Assembly (NCBI GenBank): GCA_012839115.1 | Contig: DUNX01000038.1 | Span: 1 to 64,000, forward strand | Direction of reading: 5' to 3' | DNA: 64,000 bases | Source of the DNA: Bacillota bacterium | Lineage (GTDB): Bacteria; Bacillota; UBA4882; UBA10575 | Shown here: one piece after another, positions 28,149 through 36,402 of the stretch | How the letters are laid out: each line of letters begins with the position of its first letter | How positions within the stretch are numbered: position 1 is the stretch's first letter | Position numbers and translations under genes: made by a program | Notes under the pieces: model-generated | The model's database searches: none | What the model saw: the letters and a program-made list of their open reading frames with translations, nothing else | What the model was told of the DNA's origin: nothing

Positions 28149-28963
28149 CGAAACGGATTATTACAGGCATAACCGGAGCTGCGCTCCTTATATTATTGGT
28201 CATCAAGGGCGGCCTTTTCTTTGCCGCCGCTGTGGGCCTAATTATAGCCGCCGGGGTTTGGGAGTATTCACGGTTGGCCGGCGCCTATGGCAGGGAGGCC
28301 GATTTTCTTCTTTTGCTCTCGTTGAGCCTGCTTTATTTCTTAGGCCGCACCTTATCCCTTTATACTTCCTGGTTTCCGGCGGACGGGTTAACCGGTATTG
28401 CCTTGCTCCTTTGCCTGTTCTTCTCTTTCCTCCTGGCTTTGCGGAAATATGACCGCATGCTCGGGCGGAAAGGGCTGTTAACCTTCTTTACAGTTCACCT
28501 TTTTGGACTGGTCTATCCCGGGATTTTACTGACCTATGCCGTTATGATCCGGGCTTTTGCACCGCCTCTCGGTACCGAGGTTCTGCTCTTGGTTTTCGCC
28601 GTTGTCTGGCTCAATGATACCGGGGCCTATTTCACCGGTTTATGGGTGGGACGGAAAAAGCTGGCGCCCAACATCAGCCCGGGGAAGACGGTTGAAGGCG
28701 CTGTCGGCGGCATCTTGGCGGGTACGGTTGGCGGCATCCTTTTCGGGGCCTTGATAGGCCTGCCGTTTTCCTGGTTGCTCTTCGCTGCGCCGGTCTTTTG
28801 TCTCCTGGGACAACTGGGGGATCTTTTTGAGTCTTTACTGAAACGGGGAGCTGGGGTGAAGGACTCCGGAAACCTCCTTCCCGGGCATGGCGGTATCCTC
28901 GATCGCTTTGACAGCCTGCTTTTTGTTTTGCCTTTAGCCTATTATCTTCTTAATTTTTTATAA
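28145..28963 (+). CDS. cdsA: phosphatidate cytidylyltransferase
   Basis: CdsA makes CDP-diacylglycerol in the membrane. A 272-residue polytopic protein whose C-terminal half has NDTGAYFTGLWVGRKKLAPNISPGKTVEG and LGDLFESLLKRGAGVKDSGNLLPGHGGILDRFDSL, the CDP-alcohol cytidylyltransferase signature. It starts inside the uppS stop (ATGA) and supplies the pathway that plsY and the lipid kinase also feed. Confidence 0.94.
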   Translation: MTKRIITGITGAALLILLVIKGGLFFAAAVGLIIAAGVWEYSRLAGAYGREADFLLLLSLSLLYFLGRTLSLYTSWFPADGLTGIALLLCLFFSFLLALRKYDRMLGRKGLLTFFTVHLFGLVYPGILLTYAVMIRAFAPPLGTEVLLLVFAVVWLNDTGAYFTGLWVGRKKLAPNISPGKTVEGAVGGILAGTVGGILFGALIGLPFSWLLFAAPVFCLLGQLGDLFESLLKRGAGVKDSGNLLPGHGGILDRFDSLLFVLPLAYYLLNFL

Positions 28964-29050
28964 ACCGGTTTGCCCGGAATTTTTCCGGGGAAAGATCTTA
29001 CTGTAGAGCATGACCGGAAGTGCCAGAAAGCAAAGTTAAGGAGGAGCGGA

Positions 29051-30142
29051 GTGCGAATTTCAAAAAAACTCCGGACTTTTTTCGTTTTTCTGGCCCTGGT
29101 GCTGTTGACACTTTTGGGAATCAAGTACCTGTTCCCGGTTTTGGCCCCTTTCATTGTCGGGCTGTTAATCGCCTATCTAATCGAGCCTTCGGTCAAATGG
29201 GTGGAAGAAAGAATCCGGTTACCGCGTTGGTTGGAGAAGAAGGGGATTTTATCCGCAAGACCGTTGGCGGTGGCATTGGTCCTTGTTACTACTCTTATTG
29301 CCGGCGGGATCATTTTGACTTTCTCCTTTGCCCGGTTGTATCTGGAGGCTAAAGAACTCCTGATCGACCTGCCGGAAAAACTGGTGGCCCTAGCAAAAGA
29401 AGCGGAACGCTTGTTTCTTCAGGTACAGGGGAGACTGCAACTACCGGAGGGTTTTTGGGAACAACCCTGGTTGCGGCCGGAAAGCCTGATGGAGACCGCA
29501 GGTGGTTTTTTGCAGGATTTCTTACAGAAACTGCTGAATCTTTTTCGCGGTTTCCCCATTTTTCTGATTAACCTCTTTCTCAGCGGGCTGGCGGCTTATT
29601 TTTTCAGCAGGGATAAGGAAAAACTCAGCGCTTTTCTCTTGTCATTGCTGCCCCAGGAATGGAAAGAGCCGGCGCGGCGGCTGCAGGGGGCGGTCGTTCT
29701 CTCCACTTTGAATTTTTTAAAAATCCAGGTTATGCTGGCAACAATCACCGGCCTGGTTGCCACCTTTTTTTTGGGGCTTTTTGGCTTTACCCGCCCGGGT
29801 TTGTTGGGGGTCTTAACCGGTATTTTGGATCTACTGCCCATGGTTGGGCCGACAACCCTTTTTTTGCCTTGGGCCGGTTGGAATTTTGCCATTGGCGATT
29901 TTTTTCGCGGTCTGCTGATAATAGGGATTTTACTGATTGTTTTAGCCATGCGTGAAATCTCCGAAATACGTTTACTCGGAAAGAGACTTGGTTTACATCC
30001 TTTATCCGCTCTTTTCTCTGTCTACCTGGGTTTCCGGCTTTTTGGCGTTTACGGGCTCTTTGCCGGTCCGGTCGTTTTTGTCATGTTACGCTCCTTTTAC
30101 TACGGAGTTCTCCCCTTGTTAGAGCGGGAGGGGAATCCCTGA
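29051..30142 (+). CDS. AI-2E/YtvI-family polytopic membrane protein
   Basis: 363 residues with an N-terminal pair of membrane spans, a soluble amphipathic region (~105-190) and then five or more spans, the layout of the AI-2E/TqsA/YtvI superfamily. The segment LFGFTRPGLLGVLTGILDLLPMVGP contains the family P-x-x-G-P motif. AAGGAGGAG precedes GTG 29051; an earlier in-frame start at 28970 has no ribosome site. Members export small solutes or, as YtvI, are linked to sporulation. Its place between cdsA and dxr is unusual for this otherwise conserved cluster. Confidence 0.88.
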   Translation: MRISKKLRTFFVFLALVLLTLLGIKYLFPVLAPFIVGLLIAYLIEPSVKWVEERIRLPRWLEKKGILSARPLAVALVLVTTLIAGGIILTFSFARLYLEAKELLIDLPEKLVALAKEAERLFLQVQGRLQLPEGFWEQPWLRPESLMETAGGFLQDFLQKLLNLFRGFPIFLINLFLSGLAAYFFSRDKEKLSAFLLSLLPQEWKEPARRLQGAVVLSTLNFLKIQVMLATITGLVATFFLGLFGFTRPGLLGVLTGILDLLPMVGPTTLFLPWAGWNFAIGDFFRGLLIIGILLIVLAMREISEIRLLGKRLGLHPLSALFSVYLGFRLFGVYGLFAGPVVFVMLRSFYYGVLPLLEREGNP

Positions 30143-30163
30143 CTTTACAAAGGTGATGATGGC

Positions 30164-31342
30164 TTGAAAAAACTGGCGATAATCGGTTCCACCGGTTCGA
30201 TTGGCCGCCAAACCCTGGAGGTGGCGGAACATCTCCGGGAGAAAATCGTTATCTACGGTTTAGCAGCCCACAGCAGCTTGGAACTCTTGGCGGAGCAGGT
30301 AAAAAAATACCGGCCGCCAGTTGTGGTCCTGGCTGAGAGCGCAAACCGGCAAGCCTTTGTTTCCCTTTTGGACGACAGCTGGCAGGGGAGGCTTCTCACG
30401 GGTCCGGAGGGCCTGGAGGAACTGGCGACCGACCCGGAGGTGGAGATGGTCGTTTCCGCCGCAGTGGGGGCGGCGGGGATCAGGCCTACCCTGGCCGCAG
30501 TCAAAGCCGGGAAGGCGGTGGCCTTGGCCAATAAAGAGACACTGGTCGCCGCCGGCGAACTGATTATGGCCGAGGTCGCAAAGGGAAAAACCCCCTTTTT
30601 ACCGGTTGACAGCGAACACAGTGCGGTTTTCCAATGCCTCCTGGGCGAGGACCGTTCATCAGTGAAAAATATCTATCTTACCGCTTCCGGCGGGCCTTTC
30701 CGGGAGATCGGCCTCTCCGGTTTGGCAAAGGCCACTCCGGAAGAAGCCTTGGCCCATCCCACCTGGAAGATGGGGAAAAAGATCACCATCGACTCGGCAA
30801 CCTTGATGAATAAGGGGCTGGAGGTAATTGAAGCCCATTGGCTGTTTGCTTTGGATTATGACCGGATTCAAGTGGTTATTCATCCCCAGAGCATAGTGCA
30901 TGCGGTTGTCGAAATGGTCGACGGGTTTTTTACCGCCCAATTGGGGCCGGCGGATATGCGCCTGCCGATCCAGTTTGCCCTGACCTGCCCGGAAAGGAGA
31001 GAAAACCCCTTCGCGCGTCTGGATTTACCCACCCTCGGGCGGTTGGATTTTTCCCCGCCGGATCTGGAGCGATTTCCCTGCCTGGCCCTGGCCTATGCAG
31101 CCGGCAGGAAGGGCGGGACAATGCCGGCGGTGATGAACGCCGCCAACGAAGAAGCGGTTAGCGCTTTTCTGGAAGGGCGGATTGGCTTCTGCGCCATCCC
31201 TGCCCTGGTGGAGAAGGTTATGGAGAACCACGAAAAAGAGGATTTCCTCTCCTCGCCTGACCTGGAGGCGATCCTGCATGCCGACAATCAGGCGCGAAGG
31301 GTGTTTTCTTCTTTACTCAACCGGCAAAGCTGCGTCCGGTGA
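30164..31342 (+). CDS. dxr: 1-deoxy-D-xylulose 5-phosphate reductoisomerase
   Basis: Second enzyme of the MEP isoprenoid pathway (DXP to MEP, NADPH and divalent metal). The N-terminal IIGSTGSIGRQTLEV, ALANKETLVAAGELI, the metal-site PVDSEHSAVFQ, LTASGGPFRE, HPTWKMGKKITIDSATLMNKGLEVIEAHWLF and HPQSIVHA are all present. The start is TTG 30164 after GGTGATG. IspG, a later enzyme of the pathway, is two genes downstream. Confidence 0.96.
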   Translation: MKKLAIIGSTGSIGRQTLEVAEHLREKIVIYGLAAHSSLELLAEQVKKYRPPVVVLAESANRQAFVSLLDDSWQGRLLTGPEGLEELATDPEVEMVVSAAVGAAGIRPTLAAVKAGKAVALANKETLVAAGELIMAEVAKGKTPFLPVDSEHSAVFQCLLGEDRSSVKNIYLTASGGPFREIGLSGLAKATPEEALAHPTWKMGKKITIDSATLMNKGLEVIEAHWLFALDYDRIQVVIHPQSIVHAVVEMVDGFFTAQLGPADMRLPIQFALTCPERRENPFARLDLPTLGRLDFSPPDLERFPCLALAYAAGRKGGTMPAVMNAANEEAVSAFLEGRIGFCAIPALVEKVMENHEKEDFLSSPDLEAILHADNQARRVFSSLLNRQSCVR

Positions 31343-31601
31343 CGGCGCGCACGGATACACTACGGGCGCACCACAGGCCTGTTACGGGCATGTCACGGCC
31401 CCGCCTTAAGTATGCGACGGACACGCCATAGGCACGCACCATGGCGCCCCCGCCATCTCCCGGAGAAACTCCGGGGGATACACCGGCGCCCTGCCGGAGG
31501 CCAATGTAAAGAGTCTTGTACCTGGCGGCATGCGTTGAAACACGCGCGCTGCGCGACTTCCGGCAAAAGGTTGCCGGGGAAGAATAGGAGGTTTTTTCAA
31601 C
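31343..31601. other. 259-bp CpG-rich spacer between dxr and rseP
   Basis: No convincing gene. It is rich in GCGCAC/ACGGGC words and includes a perfect hairpin CCCGGAG-AAA-CTCCGGG (31459-31475, no T-run), an ACACGCGCGCTGCGCG stretch (~31541-31556), and an imperfect stem CTTCCGGCAA/TTGCCGG(GG)AAG just upstream of the rseP AGGAGG. dxr and rseP are normally almost contiguous, so the insertion is atypical. Confidence 0.55.
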
Positions 31602-32678
31602 GTGATTTCTTTTTCCTCAATTATCTATACGATATTGATTATCAGCTTTCTGATTCTCGTCCATGAGCTTGGCCATTTTTTTATGGCGCGGCTTTTTAAG
31701 GTGACGGTCCATGAGTTTTCCGTTGGTTTTGGCCCCCTTTTGCTGCAACGAAAATGGAAGAAAGTCAAATACTCCCTGCGGGCGATTCCTTTGGGAGGTT
31801 ATTGTAAAATTGCCGGCATAGATATTGCGCTTGAAGGCGAACCGGGAGAAAGGCCCAACCCCGGCGAATTTGCCTTTTATGAACTGCCCCTCTACCGGAA
31901 GATCTTGATTATTCTTGCCGGCCCTGTTAACAACCTCCTCCTGGCCTTGATGACTTTTATGTTTGTCGCGGCGGTGGTGGGCCTTCCCGACCGCCCGGAG
32001 GAAAGGCCGATTATTGGCTTTGTTGAACCAAAGACCCCCGCTTTTGAAGCCGGGCTGTCATCGGGTGACGAGATTGTTGAGATTAACGGCGAGGCTATCC
32101 AAAGGTGGGAAGAGGTGGTGGCGACGATCCACCGTTCACCTTTGCAGCCGCTGGAATTTAGGGTCAAAAGAGGCGAGGAATATTTTTTCCGGGAGATCAC
32201 CCCTTTTTATGACCCTGCCGGCGGTGTCGGCCGGATCGGTATCATGCAGGCTTATACCGTCAAGCGTCTTCCCCTGTATCAAGCTGTACCGTACGGCTTT
32301 GCCAGCACCTGGTATGGGGTGAAAGGAATAGTTGTCGCTTTATACCGGGTAGTGATTGGGCAGGAAAGGGCGGGATTCATCGGCCCCATCGGTATGGTGG
32401 GCTTTGTGGATCAAGCCCGTCACCAAAGCGGTCTTCTCCTTTTTATGATGACCAGTATCAACCTGTTCCTGGCTCTTTTCAACCTGCTGCCCATCCCTTT
32501 ACCGCTTTTGGACGGGGGCTGGATTGTCATCTTAATCCTGGAGCGGTTGCGCGGGAAGGAGTTCTCTCCCGAACAAAAAGGCGCCGCCCAAATGGTCGGG
32601 TTATTACTGATGATGGTTTTATTCATCATGATCACCTTCGGAGATGTAGGCAGTATAATCAGGCGGCTAGGCAACTGA
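31602..32678 (+). CDS. rseP: RIP zinc metalloprotease RseP/RasP (site-2 protease)
   Basis: An intramembrane protease that cleaves anti-sigma factors and signal-peptide remnants. The active site HELGHF is in the first span (~22-27), a PDZ domain (IIGFVEPKTPAFEAGLSSGDEIVEINGEAIQ) lies at ~120-185, and the third motif is LFNLLPIPLPLLDGGWI. GTG 31602 lies 10 nt after AGGAGG. The ECF sigma/anti-sigma pair at 55.3-56.4 kb is a plausible client system (inference). Confidence 0.95.
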   Translation: MISFSSIIYTILIISFLILVHELGHFFMARLFKVTVHEFSVGFGPLLLQRKWKKVKYSLRAIPLGGYCKIAGIDIALEGEPGERPNPGEFAFYELPLYRKILIILAGPVNNLLLALMTFMFVAAVVGLPDRPEERPIIGFVEPKTPAFEAGLSSGDEIVEINGEAIQRWEEVVATIHRSPLQPLEFRVKRGEEYFFREITPFYDPAGGVGRIGIMQAYTVKRLPLYQAVPYGFASTWYGVKGIVVALYRVVIGQERAGFIGPIGMVGFVDQARHQSGLLLFMMTSINLFLALFNLLPIPLPLLDGGWIVILILERLRGKEFSPEQKGAAQMVGLLLMMVLFIMITFGDVGSIIRRLGN

Positions 32679-32732
32679 GACTGGGCGCTGTTATGTAAGT
32701 GAAGAGTTGGCAAACCGGCTCCTGCTCCCGGT

Positions 32733-32800
32733 CCGGTTTCCCCAGGGTGAGTTCGGGGATGGTTCCCGGCCCGGTTTCCAGGATGAGTCCCAGGATGGTT
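32733..32800 (+). repeat. imperfect ~30-bp direct repeat upstream of ispG
   Basis: Two copies (32733-32764 and 32771-32800) share CCGGTTTCC at the left, GGTGAGT/GATGAGT in the middle and GGATGGTT at the right. They lie in the 157-bp gap between rseP and ispG. Confidence 0.6.
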
Positions 32801-32835
32801 AGGGGATGGGTTCGCCAAGCAACGGGGTGTCTGCT

Positions 32836-33924
32836 ATGGAGAAAAGAAACCGGAGGCCCACTCGCCGGGTTAGGGCCGGTCCGCTCTTTATCGGCGGTGG
32901 CGGGCCGGTTCTGGTACAATCGATGACGAATACCGATACCCATGACCACGAGGCCACCTTAAAACAGATCCATGCCTTGGCCGCGGCCGGTTGTGAACTG
33001 GTCCGGGTGGCGGTTCCGGATCAGCAGGCGCTTCCGGCGTTGCAGAAGATTGTCGACGCCTCGCCATTGCCGGTGATTGCGGATATTCAGTTCGATTACC
33101 GCTTAGCCCTGGGCGCCTTGGAGGCAGGGGTGGCGAAACTCCGGATTAACCCGGGGAATATCGGCGGGGCGCAGCGGGTTAAAGAGATCGCCCGTGCGGC
33201 TACGGCGTACGGGGTTGCGATCCGGGTCGGTGTCAATGCCGGCTCCCTCTCCCGGAAGTTGCTGGCGGAAAAAGAGGGCGATATCGTCCGGACCATGCTG
33301 GCCGCGATGGAAGAACAACTCCGGCTTCTGTTGGATGAGGGTTTTGCCGAAATTGTGGTTTCGCTGAAATCTTCGGCGGTTACGGAGACCATCGCCGCCT
33401 GCCGCGAATTTGCCGCCCGGTGGGATTTTCCACAGCATCTCGGGATAACGGAGGCCGGCGCCGGCTACCGCGGCCTGATCAAATCCTCAGTGGGGCTGGG
33501 GGTTCTTTTGGAGGAAGGGATCGGCGATACCATCCGGGTATCTTTAACCGGGGATCCAGTCCAGGAGGTGACAGCGGCTTACGAGATCCTTAAAGCCCTC
33601 TCCCTGCGCGAACGGGGGCCGGTGATTGTTTCCTGCCCGACCTGCGCCCGGTGTAATCTTGAGCTGGAAGAATTGGTGGCGGCGGTGGAAAAAGCAACGG
33701 CCGGGCTCTCATCCCCCCTTCACCTGGCAGTGATGGGTTGCATGGTTAACGGCCCCGGGGAAGCCAGCCGTGCCGACCTGGGACTGGCCGGGGGTAAGAA
33801 TGAGGGTGTGATTTTTCGCCGGGGGAAAATTATCCGGCGGGTGCGGAAAGAAGAATTGCTCCCCGCCTTTTTGGAAGAACTAGAGCGACTCACCGCCGGG
33901 AAGGACAACGGCTTTATGTCATAG
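32836..33924 (+). CDS. ispG: 4-hydroxy-3-methylbut-2-enyl diphosphate synthase (IspG/GcpE)
   Basis: Penultimate MEP-pathway enzyme with a [4Fe-4S] cluster. PVLVQSMTNTDTHD at the start of the TIM barrel, LRINPGNIG, and cluster cysteines in SCPTCARCNLELEELV and MGCMVNGPGEA. ATG 32836 gives 362 residues, close to the family norm; an in-frame upstream start at 32806 lies in the direct repeat region. It needs reduced ferredoxin or flavodoxin and an Fe-S delivery system such as the Nfu protein at 19.5 kb. Confidence 0.95.
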   Translation: MEKRNRRPTRRVRAGPLFIGGGGPVLVQSMTNTDTHDHEATLKQIHALAAAGCELVRVAVPDQQALPALQKIVDASPLPVIADIQFDYRLALGALEAGVAKLRINPGNIGGAQRVKEIARAATAYGVAIRVGVNAGSLSRKLLAEKEGDIVRTMLAAMEEQLRLLLDEGFAEIVVSLKSSAVTETIAACREFAARWDFPQHLGITEAGAGYRGLIKSSVGLGVLLEEGIGDTIRVSLTGDPVQEVTAAYEILKALSLRERGPVIVSCPTCARCNLELEELVAAVEKATAGLSSPLHLAVMGCMVNGPGEASRADLGLAGGKNEGVIFRRGKIIRRVRKEELLPAFLEELERLTAGKDNGFMS

Positions 33925-34001
33925 AATTTTTCTTTACTACGCAGCAGGAACGGAACCCTTATTTACTTGTTGTCAGTACGTAGTTTCAGGAGGTGCTTTT
34001 C

Positions 34002-35729
34002 ATGCGGTTTTCCCAGTATTTATTGCCCACTTTACGCGAGACGCCGGCAGAAGCAGAAGTTGTCAGTCATAAATTAATGCTCCGGGCCGGACTGATCCGC
34101 AAAGCCGCCGCGGGAATCTACACCTTTTTGCCCCTGGGCTACCGGGTGGTGAAAAAGATCATCCGCATTGTGGAGGAGGAGATGGACCGGGCGGGCGGGC
34201 AGGAAGTACTTATGCCCATCGTCCAACCGGCGCAGATTTGGCAGCAGACTGGAAGATGGAAATTATATGGCGAGGAGATGTTTCGCCTGCAAGACCGGCA
34301 TGGGCGGGATTTTTGTTTGGGCCCCACCCATGAAGAGATGATTACCACAGTGGTGAAGAATGAGGTTCGCTCCTACCGGGATCTGCCGCTGTTGATCTAC
34401 CAGATTCAGAATAAATACAGGGACGAGATCCGGCCCCGTTTCGGGGTAATGCGGGCCAGGGAATTTATTATGAAAGACCTGTATTCCTTTGATACAGATG
34501 AAGCAGGAATGAACCGCAGCTATGAAATTATGTATGATGCGTATACGCGGGTTTTTCGCCGGTGCGGCCTGAAATTCCGGGCGGTTGAGGCTGATACAGG
34601 GGCAATCGGCGGTGATGTCAGCCATGAATTTGTCGTGTTGGCGGAGACGGGCGAGGCGGTTATTCTTTACTGCAAAAAATGCGGTTACGCGGCAAACGTC
34701 GAGAAGGCGGAGGCCGCCCTGCCTACTCCGGGGGATGCCGCCCCCGGCGACGTAAAAAAGGTATCCACCCCGGGTTATACCACCGTCCCCGCGGTGGCCG
34801 CTTTTCTTTCCGTGCCGCCGGAAAAATTAATCAAAACCCTTTTTTATACGGTGAACGATGAATTGGTCGCGGTTTTACTCCGGGGCGACGATGAATTAAA
34901 CGAGATTAAACTGGGCAACTTCTTCAATGCCCCTTATCACTTGGCCGGACCGGAGGAAGTCAAAGACCGGTTGGGCTTGACCGTCGGTTATGTCGGACCT
35001 GTCGGGTTCCCGTCCGGAGTCAAACTGCGGGTCCTGGCCGATCTGCGGGTGCAGCGGATGGTCAATGCGGTCTGCGGGGCGAACGAAGAAGGGTATCACC
35101 TGCTCAATGTGAACCCCGGCCGTGATTTTACTGTTGATACTTATCTTGATCTCCGGCTGGTCCGCGCCGGTGATTCCTGCCGGCACTGCGGGGAACCCTT
35201 GGCGGAGACGAGAGGAATTGAAGTCGGGCACATCTTTAAGTTGGGGACCAAATACAGCAGTTCGTTGCAGGCCAACTTCTTGGATGAGCGGGGAGAAGAA
35301 AAACCGATGGTGATGGGGTGCTACGGGATTGGTGTTACCCGGATTGTTGCCGCTGCCATTGAGCAAAATTATGATGAGAATGGAATAAAGTGGCCGTTCC
35401 CGCTGGCTCCCTTCCATGTGCTGGTGCTCCCGGTTACGCAAGAGCAGATGGCGGAGGCGGAGAAGATATATGAAGAATTGACCGCCGCCGGTGTGGAGAC
35501 CCTCTTGGATGACCGGCCGGAAAGGGCGGGCGTGAAGTTTAAGGATGCGGATCTGATCGGAATCCCCCTCCGGATTACGATCGGGCCGAAAGGCCTGGCC
35601 ACCGGGGAAGTGGAAGTGAAAAACCGGATGACCGGCGACCAGTGGCGGTGGCCGCTGGCGGAGGTTATCGCCAAAGTCCAGGAATATCTCGCGGTAGAAG
35701 GGAGCAGAATCGGATTGGAGGGAGAATAA
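34002..35729 (+). CDS. proS: prolyl-tRNA synthetase (bacterial type)
   Basis: A class II synthetase of 575 residues. Motif 1 is in [31 protein letters not shown], motif 2 in [24 protein letters not shown], the INS editing domain spans ~235-390 ([29 protein letters not shown]), and motif 3 is [19 protein letters not shown] lies 7 nt before ATG 34002. The stop overlaps the next start (TAATG). Confidence 0.95.
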   Translation: MRFSQYLLPTLRETPAEAEVVSHKLMLRAGLIRKAAAGIYTFLPLGYRVVKKIIRIVEEEMDRAGGQEVLMPIVQPAQIWQQTGRWKLYGEEMFRLQDRHGRDFCLGPTHEEMITTVVKNEVRSYRDLPLLIYQIQNKYRDEIRPRFGVMRAREFIMKDLYSFDTDEAGMNRSYEIMYDAYTRVFRRCGLKFRAVEADTGAIGGDVSHEFVVLAETGEAVILYCKKCGYAANVEKAEAALPTPGDAAPGDVKKVSTPGYTTVPAVAAFLSVPPEKLIKTLFYTVNDELVAVLLRGDDELNEIKLGNFFNAPYHLAGPEEVKDRLGLTVGYVGPVGFPSGVKLRVLADLRVQRMVNAVCGANEEGYHLLNVNPGRDFTVDTYLDLRLVRAGDSCRHCGEPLAETRGIEVGHIFKLGTKYSSSLQANFLDERGEEKPMVMGCYGIGVTRIVAAAIEQNYDENGIKWPFPLAPFHVLVLPVTQEQMAEAEKIYEELTAAGVETLLDDRPERAGVKFKDADLIGIPLRITIGPKGLATGEVEVKNRMTGDQWRWPLAEVIAKVQEYLAVEGSRIGLEGE

Positions 35730-36373
35730 TGGCGGTTGCTGTTATCATCCCAGCGTTTAATGAAGAAAGAACGGTGGGCAGGGTGATCCGGGCCGCCCGG
35801 AACTCCCCGGGGATCTCCCAGATTATTGTGGTAAATGACGGGTCCACAGACCGGACGGCGGCAATCGCAGAGAAGGCCGGGGCCAAGGTGATTGACCTCT
35901 CTGCCAATATGGGGAAGGGCGCGGCGGTTGCCACAGGAGTGGAAGCTGCCACCGCCGAGATCATCTTGCTGCTCGATGCGGATTTAGTAGGGCTTCGTCC
36001 TTCCCATATTCATGCGCTTCTCCAGCCGTTGCTGCAGGATGAGGCCGATATGACCGTCGGCGTTTTTACCGACGGGCGGAAAGTAACCGATCTTTCACAG
36101 CGCCTGACACCTTTTTTAAGCGGGCAGCGGGCGGTGAAGAGAGAGATCCTTGAAGCCATTACCGACCTTAAATCCAGCGGCTTTGGGATGGAGGTGAGCC
36201 TGAGCCGGTTTGCCAAGCAGGAAAATTTACGGGTCTTTTATATCCCGCTACGCCGTATTTCCCAGATCATGAAGGAAGAAAAGAGGGGTTTGGTCCGGGG
36301 TTTTGCCGCCCGGATGAAAATGTACTGGGAAATAGTCCTGCTTTTACTGGGAGTTAAACTTCCACCGCAATAA
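35729..36373 (+). CDS. family 2 glycosyltransferase
   Basis: A 214-residue GT-A domain: VAVIIPAFNEERTVGRVI, VVNDGSTDRTAAIAEKAG and the metal-binding ILLLDADL, similar to dolichol-phosphate-mannose synthase-like enzymes but without membrane anchors, apart from a possible amphipathic end (WEIVLLLLGVKL). The donor and acceptor are unknown. GGAGGGAG before ATG 35729 decides the start over a longer frame reading back into proS. It separates proS and polC, which are usually adjacent in Bacillota. Confidence 0.85.
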   Translation: MAVAVIIPAFNEERTVGRVIRAARNSPGISQIIVVNDGSTDRTAAIAEKAGAKVIDLSANMGKGAAVATGVEAATAEIILLLDADLVGLRPSHIHALLQPLLQDEADMTVGVFTDGRKVTDLSQRLTPFLSGQRAVKREILEAITDLKSSGFGMEVSLSRFAKQENLRVFYIPLRRISQIMKEEKRGLVRGFAARMKMYWEIVLLLLGVKLPPQ

Positions 36374-36402
36374 TCGTAACCGGGATAATTGGGGTGACTG
36401 CA

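Noticed and set aside
31459-31475. A terminator after dxr
   Set aside because: The hairpin is perfect but has no T-run; it is reported only as part of the spacer.
33925-34001. A T-box riboswitch before proS
   Set aside because: The 77-bp gap is too short and lacks the T-box core and a terminator.
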